DNA of 22,591 bases, from positions 1 through 22,591 of the forward strand of contig UQGM01000039.1 of the NCBI GenBank assembly GCA_900540535.1, read 5' to 3'. The position numbers were made by a program, and so were the translations under genes. Shown here piece by piece: positions 1-8,385 of this stretch. The notes beneath the pieces are model-generated. The model did no database searches. It was given only the letters and a program-made list of their open reading frames with translations, and was not told where the DNA came from. How positions within the stretch are numbered: the first letter of the stretch is position 1; every line of letters starts with the position of its first letter. The DNA is from an uncultured Oscillospiraceae bacterium. Lineage in GTDB: Bacteria; Bacillota; Clostridia; Oscillospirales; Acutalibacteraceae.

Positions 1-1
1 C

Positions 2-1609
2 AATACTACGATTTACAACACGGCGCTTTATATGAGATTGAGCCGGGACGATGAAAACTATGGTGACAGCGTAAGCATTGAAACACAGCGGACAATCCTG
101 CAACAGTACGCAAAGGAACAGGGGCTTCATGTAGTCGGTGAGTATGTGGACGATGGCTGGTCGGGGACGAACTTTGAACGGCCGGATTTTCAGCGCATGA
201 TGGACGATATGGAAGCCGGAAAAGTAAACTGCATTGTCACGAAAGACCTGTCCCGTTTCGGGCGGGAACATGTGATGATGGACTACTATCTGGAATTTCT
301 GTTCCCGGAGAAACGGGTTCGCTACATCGCCGTTGCGGAGAATGAGGACACAGAGAAAGGGCTTTCCGATTTTGTCCCGTTCAAAAACCTGTTCAATGAA
401 TGGTTTGCGAAAGATACAAGCCGCAAGGTAAAGGCCGCTTTCAAAGCAAAGTTTGCCACAGGACAGCGTATCGGCGCCTATGCTCCCATCGGGTACAGGA
501 AACACCCGGAAATCAAAAACAAGCTGATAATCGACGAGGAAACCCGCTGGATAGTGGAGAAGATTTTTGACCTTGCTATTCATGGCAGAGGGGCGGCCAG
601 TATCACAAGAATACTGATTGCGGAAAAGGTTCCCACACCGGGATTTATCAACTTCCAGCGTGACGGGACTTTTGCAAACATCTATGCGGGTGCGCCGGAG
701 GAAAAAAGCTACGCATGGACGATAGCCCAGGTCAAGAGCATTATGAAAGACGAAACCTATATCGGCCATACCATTCATTACCGGGAAACGAACATTTCCT
801 TTAAGAACAAGCGGAGGGTACGCAAGCCCCAAAGTGAATGGGTGCGGGTGGAGAACACGCAGGAGCCGATTATCAGCGAGCAGGTTTTCCGGCAGGTACA
901 GGAGCAGATAGCAAACCGCCGCAGGAAGTGCAAGGATGGTACAACGCAGATTTTTTCCGGATTGGTAAAATGTGCGGATTGCGGCTGGTCGCTGTCCTAT
1001 GGGGAGAACAGGCAGAACAGCAAGCCTTACGGCCATTATCATTGTAGCAAGTACGGGCAGGGCACACGCCAATGCTCCATGCACTATATCCGTTATGATG
1101 TGCTTTATGCCTATGTCCTCTCCCGTCTGCAATACTGGTCGGGGCTGGTACAGCATGATGAAGAACGGCTCTTGAAGCAGCTGTTAAATGCCACTGATAA
1201 GGGACAGGCTGCCGCAAGAAAGAAGCAGGCCGCAGAACTGAAAAAGGCAGAGAAGCGAAAAGCCGAAGTCGATACTTTGTTTGCCCGGATGTATGAGGAC
1301 TGGGCGGCGGGGCGTATCACGGAATACAACTTCTCTATGCTGTCCGGGAAGTACCAAAGCGAACAGGCTGAACTGGACGAAAAGATTGAACAGCTTCAAT
1401 CCGCTATCGCCACTGAAAGCCAGAACGCCGTAGACGCAGAAAAATGGATTGCCTTGATGAAAGAGTGCGTCAATCCAACAGAACTGACCGCCGAACTTTT
1501 GAATATGCTGATTGAAAAAATCGTTGTCCATGAAGCGGTCAAAGGTGAGGACGGAAGCCGGGAACAGGAGGTAGAAATCTTCTACCGCTTTATCGGCAAA
1601 ATTGATTGA
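2..1609 (+). CDS. Large serine recombinase of an integrative element (5' end cut by window)
   Basis: Site-specific recombinase that would excise and integrate the mobile element it belongs to. The open frame runs in from the window edge. The first in-frame ATG (position 32) is not the true start, because the motif YMRLSRDD holding the catalytic serine (codon 41-43) sits right on it; probably only a few residues are missing. Domains in order, numbered from that ATG: resolvase/invertase catalytic domain about 1-150, Recombinase domain about 165-290, zinc-ribbon with CADC and later Cys residues about 310-365, a charged coiled coil about 385-465, and a DUF4368-like tail (EKIVVHEAV...IFYRFIGKID). 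The length of about 535 residues matches TndX-type enzymes of Tn5397-like elements. Codons are richer in G+C than in the genes to the right, as expected for transferred DNA. The gene lies at the very end of its element, as tndX does. Confidence 0.93.
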   Translation, partial: NTTIYNTALYMRLSRDDENYGDSVSIETQRTILQQYAKEQGLHVVGEYVDDGWSGTNFERPDFQRMMDDMEAGKVNCIVTKDLSRFGREHVMMDYYLEFLFPEKRVRYIAVAENEDTEKGLSDFVPFKNLFNEWFAKDTSRKVKAAFKAKFATGQRIGAYAPIGYRKHPEIKNKLIIDEETRWIVEKIFDLAIHGRGAASITRILIAEKVPTPGFINFQRDGTFANIYAGAPEEKSYAWTIAQVKSIMKDETYIGHTIHYRETNISFKNKRRVRKPQSEWVRVENTQEPIISEQVFRQVQEQIANRRRKCKDGTTQIFSGLVKCADCGWSLSYGENRQNSKPYGHYHCSKYGQGTRQCSMHYIRYDVLYAYVLSRLQYWSGLVQHDEERLLKQLLNATDKGQAAARKKQAAELKKAEKRKAEVDTLFARMYEDWAAGRITEYNFSMLSGKYQSEQAELDEKIEQLQSAIATESQNAVDAEKWIALMKECVNPTELTAELLNMLIEKIVVHEAVKGEDGSREQEVEIFYRFIGKID

Positions 1610-1610
1610 A

Positions 1611-1640
1611 TGATACCAATATCTTTAACTATGTGATACC
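1611..1640. other. Probable attR junction of the integrative element
   Basis: Between the recombinase stop (1609) and the XRE remnant lies a junction where element sequence gives way to host coding sequence. The host reading frame is open from about 1629 and reads as conserved XRE protein only from GAT at 1635. A GA dinucleotide sits at 1635-1636; TnpX/TndX-type recombinases are known to cross over at GA. A 7-bp direct repeat, TGATACC, occurs at 1611-1617 and 1634-1640 and may be part of the recombinase-binding sequence. The exact crossover point is inferred; the other end of the element is outside the window. Confidence 0.5.
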
Positions 1641-1967
1641 GGCAAATGTATGCCAGATTACTCTGTTGTGCCCTCATTGTGTGAGGAACTGAATATATCC
1701 GCCGGAGAGCTGATTTCGGGAAAGGAAAGCGAAGATAAAAGCGATTCTCAGCTGCTGGAAGCCCTTGAACGGATTCAGAAACTTGAAAAAGAAAAAAATC
1801 TTCTTTCGGGACTTGTGCTTATAATTATGGGTATGGTTCTTTCGGCTCTCTCACAGCTCACCACCGGTTCCGATTTCAAAGATTTTTTATCGGGAGTAAT
1901 GATGGGGCTTTCAATAGGCATCATGCTTATAGGAATGTATACTGTCGGAAAGACATTCAGAAAATAA
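1635..1967 (+). pseudogene. 3' remnant of an XRE-family HTH regulator with two membrane helices
   Basis: The frame from 1635 reads DTGKCMPDYSVVPSLCEEL and continues to ISAGELISGKE. This matches the second half of an XRE helix-turn-helix domain, where the usual text is W-(E/D)-x-G-x-x-x-P-D followed by a short helix and 'ELLSGE'. The intact HTH gene at 16626 has the same pattern (WENDRTQPDIDMLEKLSE). The DNA-recognition helix that should precede it is absent and replaced by element DNA. After the HTH come a charged coiled-coil stretch and two hydrophobic segments (about LSGLVLIIMGMVLSALSQL and a glycine-rich second helix), then a basic tail. The first ATG, at 1650, has no Shine-Dalgarno sequence, so it is unlikely to be expressed as a separate gene. 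I read it as a host gene broken by the insertion. Confidence 0.72.
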
Positions 1968-1980
1968 CACCGAATACAGA

Positions 1981-2020
1981 AAAGCTCTGTTCCTTAATCG
2001 GAACAGAGCTTTATATTTTT
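1981..2020. terminator. Bidirectional intrinsic terminator
   Basis: A perfect 13-bp stem (AAAGCTCTGTTCC with GGAACAGAGCTTT) has a 6-base loop and is followed by a T-rich tail on the plus strand. It lies between the XRE remnant and the convergent CHAP gene. Confidence 0.85.
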
Positions 2021-2027
2021 ATTTAAG

Positions 2028-3215
2028 TTAAAACCTTATGGAACTAAATCCTGTTATCTCATTGCTGGAATCGTTAAGTCGATATGCCTTTTTAACACAC
2101 TGTCCGCCCTTTACATCTCCCTCAACTGTGATAATAGTCTTTGTTGAAGCGTCATAGTCAACGATTATACCCACATGGTTGGCGTAGCTTACAGGGTTTC
2201 CGGGCACATTGTATTTAAAATATACAAGATCTCCGATTTTAGGGATATACGACTCATTATTAGTGAAGTCCTGCCAGTTTATATCGGCTGTGGCGCTGCG
2301 TTCAAAGAGATCTTCATCTATTCCTGCTCTGTCAGCACACCATGATATAAACCATGCGCACCAGGGACTTATGGGAGAACCGGCACTGCTGCCGTATTTT
2401 GACCATCCGTTATTCTGTGCATATGGGAAAGCTATATTTTCACCGTTAATATATCCGTTTACATAGCCTACCTGGCTTTCCGCAATCTGTACAAAACAAT
2501 CTCTCGTTCCAGTTTCTGCGGTATACTTTACTGCACGCTGATGACTGTTGTCAGAAGCAATTTCTACTGTATACTCTCCCGAAAACAGATTGTCAGTTTC
2601 ATATTCTGAATCCGATGATCCGCTGAGCTTTACACTGCTCAGAGATATTCCCGAAACCTTTTCATTTGTAAAACTAACAGTGAGCTGAACCTTTCCCGAA
2701 ACATAACAGCGGTATTCTTCACCGTCATTTTCGCCCGAAGCGCCCGCTCCGTAGATTTCTTCCATTTTACTTTCGGTATCTCCGACTTTAAGTCCCTCTT
2801 TGGTGGAAGTGAAAATTATTGTATCAACACACTTTTCGATGCCGTTTGTCCAGAAAAGATACGTTGTGCCGTCTGAAGCATCTATATACATATCTTCAGC
2901 CTTATAAGTGACATTTGCCTTATCCAAAGCCGCCTTGACTTTATCATAAGACATATCGCGGGTTATCTCTCCCTCACCGTTTTTATCGGTAAGAGTAGCT
3001 GAAACAGATTTTTCGCTTTCTGTCTGCACAGTGTTTCCGCCCTCGTTTTCTTTTTTATCATCAGGCTCATTCTCTTTTGCAGAGTCTGAATAGCCTATGC
3101 TGTCAGGGTCTGTTTTATCCTTATCAACAAAAAAATTAACGCATACTGCCGAAATAATTATCACTGCTACTGCCGCTGCAATTACCGCACCGTAATATTT
3201 TTTATATTTCTCCAT
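2028..3215 (-). CDS. Membrane-anchored CHAP-domain protein (putative peptidoglycan amidase/endopeptidase)
   Basis: Predicted cell-surface protein of 395 residues. I chose the ATG at 3215 because AGGTGAG lies 5 bases upstream; the longer frame to 3272 has no such site. An N-terminal hydrophobic segment (about residues 9-30, AVIAAAVAVIIISAVCV) anchors it or acts as a signal, followed by a Lys/Glu/Asp-rich linker. The middle (about 80-210) contains a GLKVGDTESKMEEIYG-type segment seen in other Firmicute lipoprotein or membrane proteins. The C-terminal 150 residues are a CHAP domain: the catalytic Cys lies in WCAWF (C286) and the His in NHVGII (H347), with the usual GDLVYF strand between them. 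CHAP enzymes cut peptidoglycan cross-links or the stem-peptide amide bond; the exact bond cannot be told here. It is monocistronic, with its own promoter and a terminator on each side. Confidence 0.82.
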   Translation of the reverse strand: MEKYKKYYGAVIAAAVAVIIISAVCVNFFVDKDKTDPDSIGYSDSAKENEPDDKKENEGGNTVQTESEKSVSATLTDKNGEGEITRDMSYDKVKAALDKANVTYKAEDMYIDASDGTTYLFWTNGIEKCVDTIIFTSTKEGLKVGDTESKMEEIYGAGASGENDGEEYRCYVSGKVQLTVSFTNEKVSGISLSSVKLSGSSDSEYETDNLFSGEYTVEIASDNSHQRAVKYTAETGTRDCFVQIAESQVGYVNGYINGENIAFPYAQNNGWSKYGSSAGSPISPWCAWFISWCADRAGIDEDLFERSATADINWQDFTNNESYIPKIGDLVYFKYNVPGNPVSYANHVGIIVDYDASTKTIITVEGDVKGGQCVKKAYRLNDSSNEITGFSSIRF

Positions 3216-3262
3216 AAGCTCACCTGTTTTCAGCCCCGTATTTCTATATTTCCTTATTTTAT

Positions 3263-3291
3263 ATAATAACAAGTTTATACGTACATGTCAA
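3263..3291 (-). promoter_or_regulatory. SigA-type promoter of the CHAP gene
   Basis: On the minus strand TTGACA (3291-3286), a 17-base spacer and TATTAT (3268-3263) form a near-consensus housekeeping promoter, giving a leader of about 40 bases before the ATG at 3215. Confidence 0.75.
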
Positions 3292-3301
3292 AATATTATG
3301 G

Positions 3302-3340
3302 ATTATAAAGAAAACCCGCAGTGAACAAATCACTGCGGGT
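3302..3340 (-). terminator. Intrinsic terminator of the perR-rbr operon
   Basis: A perfect 11-bp stem (ACCCGCAGTGA with TCACTGCGGGT, loop ACAAA) is followed on the minus strand by TTTTCTTTATAA. It lies just after the rubrerythrin stop and just before the CHAP promoter. Confidence 0.88.
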
Positions 3341-3366
3341 ATATTATCTGTCAGATGACTTTTAAA

Positions 3367-3903
3367 TTAATAGTTCTTTGCACGAAGCTGGAAGTATGCT
3401 TTCGGATGATCGCATACGGGGCACTTCTCGGGAGCTTCCTTTGAATAGCAGAAATATCCGCAGTTAAGGCAGATCCAGCCCACTTCCTCTTCCTTCTCAA
3501 ATACGGAGTCATTGTCCATATTCTCGATGAGCTTTCTGTATCTCTCTTCGTGCTCTTTCTCGATCTTTGCAACTGCTTCAAAGAGGAATGCTATCTTGTC
3601 AAAGCCTTCTTCTCTTGCTTCCTCAGCAAACTTTGCATACATATCTGTCCACTCATAGTTCTCGCCTGCTGCTGCATCCTCAAGATTTGTGTGTGTATCC
3701 TGAATACCGTCATGAAGAAGCTTGAACCAGATCTTTGCGTGCTCCTTCTCATTGTTTGCTGTCTCTGTGAAAAGATTTGCTATCTGCTCATAGCCCTCTT
3801 TCTTTGCCTTTGATGCATAGTAAGTGTATTTATTTCTTGCCTGGGATTCTCCTGCGAATGCCGCCATAAGATTAGCTTCTGTTCTTGATCCTTTAAGTTC
3901 CAT
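3367..3903 (-). CDS. rbr: Rubrerythrin
   Basis: Non-haem di-iron peroxidase of 178 residues that reduces hydrogen peroxide in the cytoplasm of anaerobes, with electrons supplied through its own rubredoxin-type iron centre. The N-terminal ferritin-like four-helix domain has both metal-binding sets: E19, E52-x-x-H55, and a second E-x-x-H in the KIEKEHEERY segment. The C-terminal rubredoxin-like domain has CLNCGY and CPVCDHP. The start is fixed by AGGAG about 7 bases upstream of the ATG at 3903. It begins 27 bases after the perR stop with no promoter between, so the two are probably co-transcribed; rubrerythrin is a classical PerR-regulated gene in clostridia. Confidence 0.96.
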   Translation of the reverse strand: MELKGSRTEANLMAAFAGESQARNKYTYYASKAKKEGYEQIANLFTETANNEKEHAKIWFKLLHDGIQDTHTNLEDAAAGENYEWTDMYAKFAEEAREEGFDKIAFLFEAVAKIEKEHEERYRKLIENMDNDSVFEKEEEVGWICLNCGYFCYSKEAPEKCPVCDHPKAYFQLRAKNY

Positions 3904-3930
3904 AGTTGTTTCTCCTTTTCCTTTTTATTT

Positions 3931-4323
3931 TTAGTGTATATCCTCACGGCATTTGTTACAAATACCGTAAATTACTAAATTATATTGTGTCACTTTTAGG
4001 GTGGAAACATTCATTATTTTTTCCTCAATTCCCTCAAGTTCTGTTTCTTCTATGTCGAAAACCTCACCGCAATGTGTGCAGAATCCGTGAAAATGCTTGT
4101 GTATGCTTCCGTCAAAACGGTCGCTTCCGTCCGGAACCTGAATTTTCAGTATTTTTCCCTGAGCGGCAAACTGATTCAAATTCCTGTACACTGTGGCAAG
4201 GCTCAAATTAGGATGCTCAGGCTTTAATTTATTATATAATGTATCAGCGGTAGGATGACAAGGCTCTTCCATAAGAGCATTATAAATAATCTCTTTTTGT
4301 TTTGACCTTCTTACTGTGCCCAT
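3931..4323 (-). CDS. perR: PerR-type peroxide-sensing repressor (Fur family)
   Basis: Metal-dependent repressor of 130 residues. The ATG at 4323 is preferred because GAGGAG lies 6 bases upstream; the frame extends to 4353 without a comparable site. An N-terminal winged helix is followed by the dimerisation domain. All residues of the B. subtilis PerR regulatory site have counterparts: H23 (in CHPTAD), D71 (in DRFD), H77 and H79 (in HKHFHGF) and D90 (in VFDIEE). The D71 position is Asp as in PerR rather than Glu as in Fur. Two CxxC pairs (C82/C85 and C122/C125) make the structural zinc site. Peroxide oxidises the metal-binding histidines in PerR and releases DNA. It heads an operon with rubrerythrin and has a Fur/PerR-like box in its own leader, implying autoregulation. 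Confidence 0.9.
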   Translation of the reverse strand: MGTVRRSKQKEIIYNALMEEPCHPTADTLYNKLKPEHPNLSLATVYRNLNQFAAQGKILKIQVPDGSDRFDGSIHKHFHGFCTHCGEVFDIEETELEGIEEKIMNVSTLKVTQYNLVIYGICNKCREDIH

Positions 4324-4378
4324 TTTATTCTCCTCAATTACTTTAAAGCTCAATACGTTGTTTGTTCCACTCGTTATC

Positions 4379-4391
4379 GATAATGATTATC
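4379..4391. promoter_or_regulatory. Fur/PerR-type operator
   Basis: GATAAT-G-ATTATC is a perfect 6-1-6 inverted repeat matching the Fur-family box core. It lies about 8-20 bases downstream of the predicted transcription start of perR, well placed for autorepression. Confidence 0.7.
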
Positions 4392-4405
4392 AATATTGTG
4401 ATTTG

Positions 4406-4434
4406 ATTATAACTTTTTAACCATCCTTTGTCAA
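4406..4434 (-). promoter_or_regulatory. SigA promoter of perR-rbr
   Basis: On the minus strand a perfect TTGACA (4434-4429), a 17-base spacer and a perfect TATAAT (4411-4406) form a full-consensus promoter. The predicted start near 4399 gives a leader of about 75 bases that contains the Fur-type box. Confidence 0.88.
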
Positions 4435-4511
4435 TAGATTTTTCAGTTATTTTTTCTCTGTTCAAAATTTTAACAAAAAAATTAAAGAGGTTTAAACAAT
4501 CTTCCTTAGTT

Positions 4512-4541
4512 TTGCCCTTTTATATTAATCTGTAATATGAT
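4512..4541 (+). promoter_or_regulatory. Possible promoter of the purL operon
   Basis: TTGCCC (4512-4517) and TATGAT (4536-4541) with an 18-base spacer precede purL by about 45 bases. The region is very AT-rich, so other hexamers (for example TATTAT at 4541) are possible. No purine riboswitch core is recognisable in the short leader. Confidence 0.4.
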
Positions 4542-4587
4542 ATTATATTTTTATCTATATTGAATTACAGTGCAGGGAGCTGATTAT

Positions 4588-7500
4588 ATGTCAAATGTGA
4601 AAAGACTTTTCGTCGAAAAAAAGCCCGGGTTTGATATTGAAGCAGGACATATGCTTGCAGATTTAAAAGATAACCTTGGCATCAAAAACCTCGAAGCATT
4701 ACGTCTTATTAACAGATATGACCTTGAGGGAATTAGCGACGCTGATTTTGAGAGAGCATCTGTTACAATCCTTTCAGAGCCTAACGGCGACAACATCTCA
4801 ACGGAACTTAATATTGATCCCGCTTGGCGTGTTTTTGCAACAGAATACCTGCCCGGTCAGTACGACCAGCGTGCAGACTCCGCTGCTCAGTGTATCGCAC
4901 TCCTTACAATGGGTGAACGTCCCGTTGTTGCATCGGCAAAGGTAATCGCTCTCAAAGGCGATATTTCCGAAAGTGATTTTGATAAAATCAAGGGATATAT
5001 AATTAACCCTGTTGAATCAAGACTTGCATCTATGGACAAGCCTGAAAGCCTCAACATCAAAGCTGAGGTTCCCGCAGATGTTGCAAGAGTAGAGGGCTTC
5101 ATTTCCCGCTCAGATGATGAAATAGCTCAGTACCACAAGGAAATGGGCTTTGCAATGAGCGTTGCGGATTTGTGCTTCTGCCGTGATTACTTTGCAAACA
5201 CAGAGCACAGAGATCCTACAATTACAGAACTTAAAGTTATTGATACATACTGGTCAGACCACTGCCGTCATACAACATTCCTCACACAGCTTGACAGCGT
5301 TGACATCGAAAATAGCGCAGTATCAAAGGCAATTGAGGACGCATGGCTCGAATATGTTGTAGCAAGAACCGAAGTCTACGGCGAGCGCAAAAAGAACATG
5401 ACCCTTATGGATATGGCTACTATCGGCGGCAAGGTACTCAGAAAAAGAGGAAAGCTTGACGACCTTGATGTCAGCGACGAGATAAATGCTTGCAGCATTG
5501 AAGTTCCCGTTGAGACTTCTCACGGCACTGAAACATGGATTGTTCAGTTTAAGAACGAGACCCATAACCATCCCACTGAGATTGAGCCTTTCGGCGGAGC
5601 TGCTACCTGCCTTGGCGGTGCAATCCGTGATCCCCTTTCAGGCAGAGCTTATGTATATCAGGCTATGCGTGTAACAGGAAGCGGCGACCCCACAACTCCC
5701 TTTGAGGAAACTCTTGCCGGTAAGCTTCCTCAGAAGAAGATTACCGTCGGTGCAGCTCAGGGCTATTCATCATACGGTAACCAGATCGGCCTTGCAACGG
5801 GTCAGGTCTGCGAAATATATGACAGCGGATACACAGCAAAACGCATGGAAATCGGCGCAGTTGTAGGTGCATCACCTAAAGCCAACGTAATAAGAGAAGT
5901 TCCAGCTCCCGGAGACGTTATCGTACTTCTCGGCGGACGTACAGGACGTGACGGCTGCGGCGGTGCAACAGGTTCATCAAAAGCTCACGATACATCATCC
6001 ATTGAAACCTGCGGCGCAGAGGTTCAGAAGGGTAATCCTCCCACAGAGAGAAAGATTCAGCGTCTTTTCAGAAACGGTGACGCTGCAAGAATGATCAAGC
6101 GCTGCAACGACTTCGGTGCAGGCGGCGTATGCGTTGCAATCGGTGAACTTGCAGACGGTCTTGACATAAGCCTTGACCTTGTTCCCAAAAAGTATGACGG
6201 ACTTGACGGAACAGAGCTTGCAATAAGTGAATCTCAGGAGAGAATGGCTGTTGTTCTTGACGAAAAGGATGCAGAGGCTTTCGCAAAGCTCGCATATGAC
6301 GAAAACCTTGAGACAACAATTGTTGCAAAGGTTAAAGAAGATCCCAGACTTACAATGACATGGAGAGGCGACAAGATTGTCGATCTCAGCCGTGAATTCC
6401 TCAATACAAACGGTGTTACTCAGCACGCAAAGGCTCTTATTACAGCCGCTGAAGCTAAAGATGATTACAGAACAGCTGTTCCCGCAGCAGTTAAGGGCAA
6501 AAAGGGAATTGACGCACTTAAGGCAAACCTTTCAAGACTTGAAGTCTGCTCACAGAAAGGCCTTGTAGAGCGTTTCGACTCCTCCATCGGAGCTGCAACA
6601 GTTCTCATGCCCTATGCAGGTAAATATCAGCTTACACCCGAAAATGCAATGTGCGCTAAAGTTCCCGTACCGGACGGAAAGACAGATACCGCAACAGCAA
6701 TGAGCTTCGGCTTTATTCCCGGAATCAGCCGTTTCAGTCCCTTCCACGGTTCTGTTTACGCAGTTACAGAAAGCCTCGTAAAGCTTGCAGTTATCGGCGC
6801 AGATCCTCACAAGAGCCGTCTTACAATGCAGGAATATTTTGAAAGACTTTATGATAAGCCTGAACGCTGGGGCAAACCCGCAGCTGCACTTTTAGGCGGA
6901 CTTACAGCACAGCTTCACTATGAAACTCCCGCAATCGGCGGTAAGGACAGTATGTCAGGTTCATTTAATGACCTGGATGTACCTCCCACACTTGTATGCT
7001 TTGCAATTTCTGCAACAAAGGCAAGCAAGACTGTTTCCGCAGCATTCAAAAAGAGCGGCAGCAAGGTAGCACTTCTTCGCTTCCCCGTATGCGCCGACAC
7101 TCTTCTCCCCGATTGGGATAAGGCAAACAAGTTCCTCAGTGATGTTTATACAATGGTAAGAGACGGCAAAATCCTTGCCGCAGACGCAGTACGTGAAGGC
7201 GGCGCAGCAGCAAGCGTATGCCGTATGGCATTCGGTAACGCTCAGGGCTTTAAGTTCAGTGATTCTCTTTCAGAAACAGATCTCTTTGCTCCCATGGTGG
7301 GCAGCGTTGTTGCTGAAATTGCAGATGAGAGCATCCTTTCAGAGTTTGACAGCGTAATCCTCGGCGTTACAAATGACAGCGAAACAATCACCCTCGGCGG
7401 CGAAAGCGCAAAGACACTTGACCTTGCCGAAGTTTGGGGCGCAAAACTCGAAAACGTATTCCCCACAAAGGTTACAAAGCTTCCCGAAATGAAGCACGAA

Positions 7501-8349
7501 GTTGCCCTCTATACTGAGAGAAGCAACAATGCTCCTGCAATCAAGGTTGCAAAGCCCAAGGTTGTAATCCCTGTATTCCCCGGCACAAACTGTGAGTTCG
7601 ATTCTGCAAGAGCTTTTGAAAAAGCAGGAGCAGAAACTGAAATCATCGTTCTCAACAACCTTACATCACAGGGCATTGATGAGAGCGTTGAAAGATTTGT
7701 AAAAGCTATTAAGACTTCTCAGATAATCATGCTTCCCGGCGGATTCAGCGGCGGTGACGAGCCTGACGGATCAGGTAAATTCATCGCTACAACTCTCAGA
7801 AACGCAAAGGTAAAGGATGCAGTTACAGACCTTCTCGAAAACCGTGACGGACTTATGCTCGGTATCTGCAACGGCTTCCAGGCTCTTATAAAGACAGGTC
7901 TTGTACCTTACGGTAAGATTGTGGATACACAGGAAAATGATCCCACCCTTACTTTCAACACAATCGGCCGCCACGTTTCCACAATGGTTTACACAAGAAT
8001 AGCCTCCGTTAAATCTCCCTGGCTTTCAAAGGTAAATGCAGGCGATGTATTTGCAGTTCCCGTTTCTCACGGTGAGGGACGTTTCGTTGCCGATGACGAA
8101 ACTCTTGCAAGACTTATTGCAAACGGACAGGTTGCCACTCAGTACGTTGACCTTGAGGGCAAACCCGCCGCAGATATTCCCTTTAACCCCAACGGTTCAG
8201 TATGCGCTATCGAGGGTATCACAAGCCCCGACGGACGTGTATTCGGTAAAATGGGACACACCGAAAGAAAGGGCGACAACCTTTACTTCAACGTACCCGG
8301 CTGCAAGGATCCCCAGATTTTCGAGGCCGGCGTAGAATACTTCAAATAA
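4588..8349 (+). CDS. purL: Phosphoribosylformylglycinamidine synthase, single-chain (PurL with fused glutaminase)
   Basis: ATP-dependent conversion of FGAR and glutamine to FGAM, the fourth step of purine synthesis. At 1253 residues it is the long single-polypeptide form with the glutaminase fused, of the clostridial type rather than the PurS/PurL/PurQ complex. The ATG at 4588 follows AGGGAG by 8 bases; the frame also opens at a GTG at 4570. Visible motifs: DHCRHTTF with the catalytic His (H228), KNETHNHPTEIEPFGGAAT in the synthetase core, and a second synthetase half with a PAIGGKDSMSG motif. The C-terminal class-I amidotransferase starts near residue 985 (PVFPGTNCEFDSARAF) and has the nucleophile C1094 in GICNGFQ plus H1161 and E1163 in SHGEGRF. 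It begins a run with two amino-acid/glycolysis-type genes rather than other pur genes, 36 bases before the next start. Confidence 0.97.
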   Translation: MSNVKRLFVEKKPGFDIEAGHMLADLKDNLGIKNLEALRLINRYDLEGISDADFERASVTILSEPNGDNISTELNIDPAWRVFATEYLPGQYDQRADSAAQCIALLTMGERPVVASAKVIALKGDISESDFDKIKGYIINPVESRLASMDKPESLNIKAEVPADVARVEGFISRSDDEIAQYHKEMGFAMSVADLCFCRDYFANTEHRDPTITELKVIDTYWSDHCRHTTFLTQLDSVDIENSAVSKAIEDAWLEYVVARTEVYGERKKNMTLMDMATIGGKVLRKRGKLDDLDVSDEINACSIEVPVETSHGTETWIVQFKNETHNHPTEIEPFGGAATCLGGAIRDPLSGRAYVYQAMRVTGSGDPTTPFEETLAGKLPQKKITVGAAQGYSSYGNQIGLATGQVCEIYDSGYTAKRMEIGAVVGASPKANVIREVPAPGDVIVLLGGRTGRDGCGGATGSSKAHDTSSIETCGAEVQKGNPPTERKIQRLFRNGDAARMIKRCNDFGAGGVCVAIGELADGLDISLDLVPKKYDGLDGTELAISESQERMAVVLDEKDAEAFAKLAYDENLETTIVAKVKEDPRLTMTWRGDKIVDLSREFLNTNGVTQHAKALITAAEAKDDYRTAVPAAVKGKKGIDALKANLSRLEVCSQKGLVERFDSSIGAATVLMPYAGKYQLTPENAMCAKVPVPDGKTDTATAMSFGFIPGISRFSPFHGSVYAVTESLVKLAVIGADPHKSRLTMQEYFERLYDKPERWGKPAAALLGGLTAQLHYETPAIGGKDSMSGSFNDLDVPPTLVCFAISATKASKTVSAAFKKSGSKVALLRFPVCADTLLPDWDKANKFLSDVYTMVRDGKILAADAVREGGAAASVCRMAFGNAQGFKFSDSLSETDLFAPMVGSVVAEIADESILSEFDSVILGVTNDSETITLGGESAKTLDLAEVWGAKLENVFPTKVTKLPEMKHEVALYTERSNNAPAIKVAKPKVVIPVFPGTNCEFDSARAFEKAGAETEIIVLNNLTSQGIDESVERFVKAIKTSQIIMLPGGFSGGDEPDGSGKFIATTLRNAKVKDAVTDLLENRDGLMLGICNGFQALIKTGLVPYGKIVDTQENDPTLTFNTIGRHVSTMVYTRIASVKSPWLSKVNAGDVFAVPVSHGEGRFVADDETLARLIANGQVATQYVDLEGKPAADIPFNPNGSVCAIEGITSPDGRVFGKMGHTERKGDNLYFNVPGCKDPQIFEAGVEYFK

Positions 8350-8385
8350 TAAAATAATCCGGTAAAAATGCAGGTGTAGAGAAAG

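Noticed and set aside
838..1531. Several open frames of 67-115 codons inside and opposite the recombinase gene
   Set aside because: They are shadows of the recombinase reading frame: no ribosome sites, composition and translation unlike real proteins, while the recombinase frame has intact domains throughout.
1650..1967. A stand-alone small membrane protein starting at ATG 1650
   Set aside because: No Shine-Dalgarno before the ATG, and the residues just upstream in the same frame continue the XRE pattern, so it is better read as a truncated gene.
4435..4587. Purine riboswitch upstream of purL
   Set aside because: The leader after the likely promoter is only about 45 bases and AT-rich, with no room for the three-stem aptamer and no recognisable conserved core.
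4584..8335. Many antisense and out-of-frame ORFs of 60-143 codons across purL, including one at 5995-6426 on the minus strand
   Set aside because: All lie within a single gene with conserved motifs from end to end. They lack ribosome sites and show Cys-, Ser- and Leu-rich translations typical of non-coding frames.
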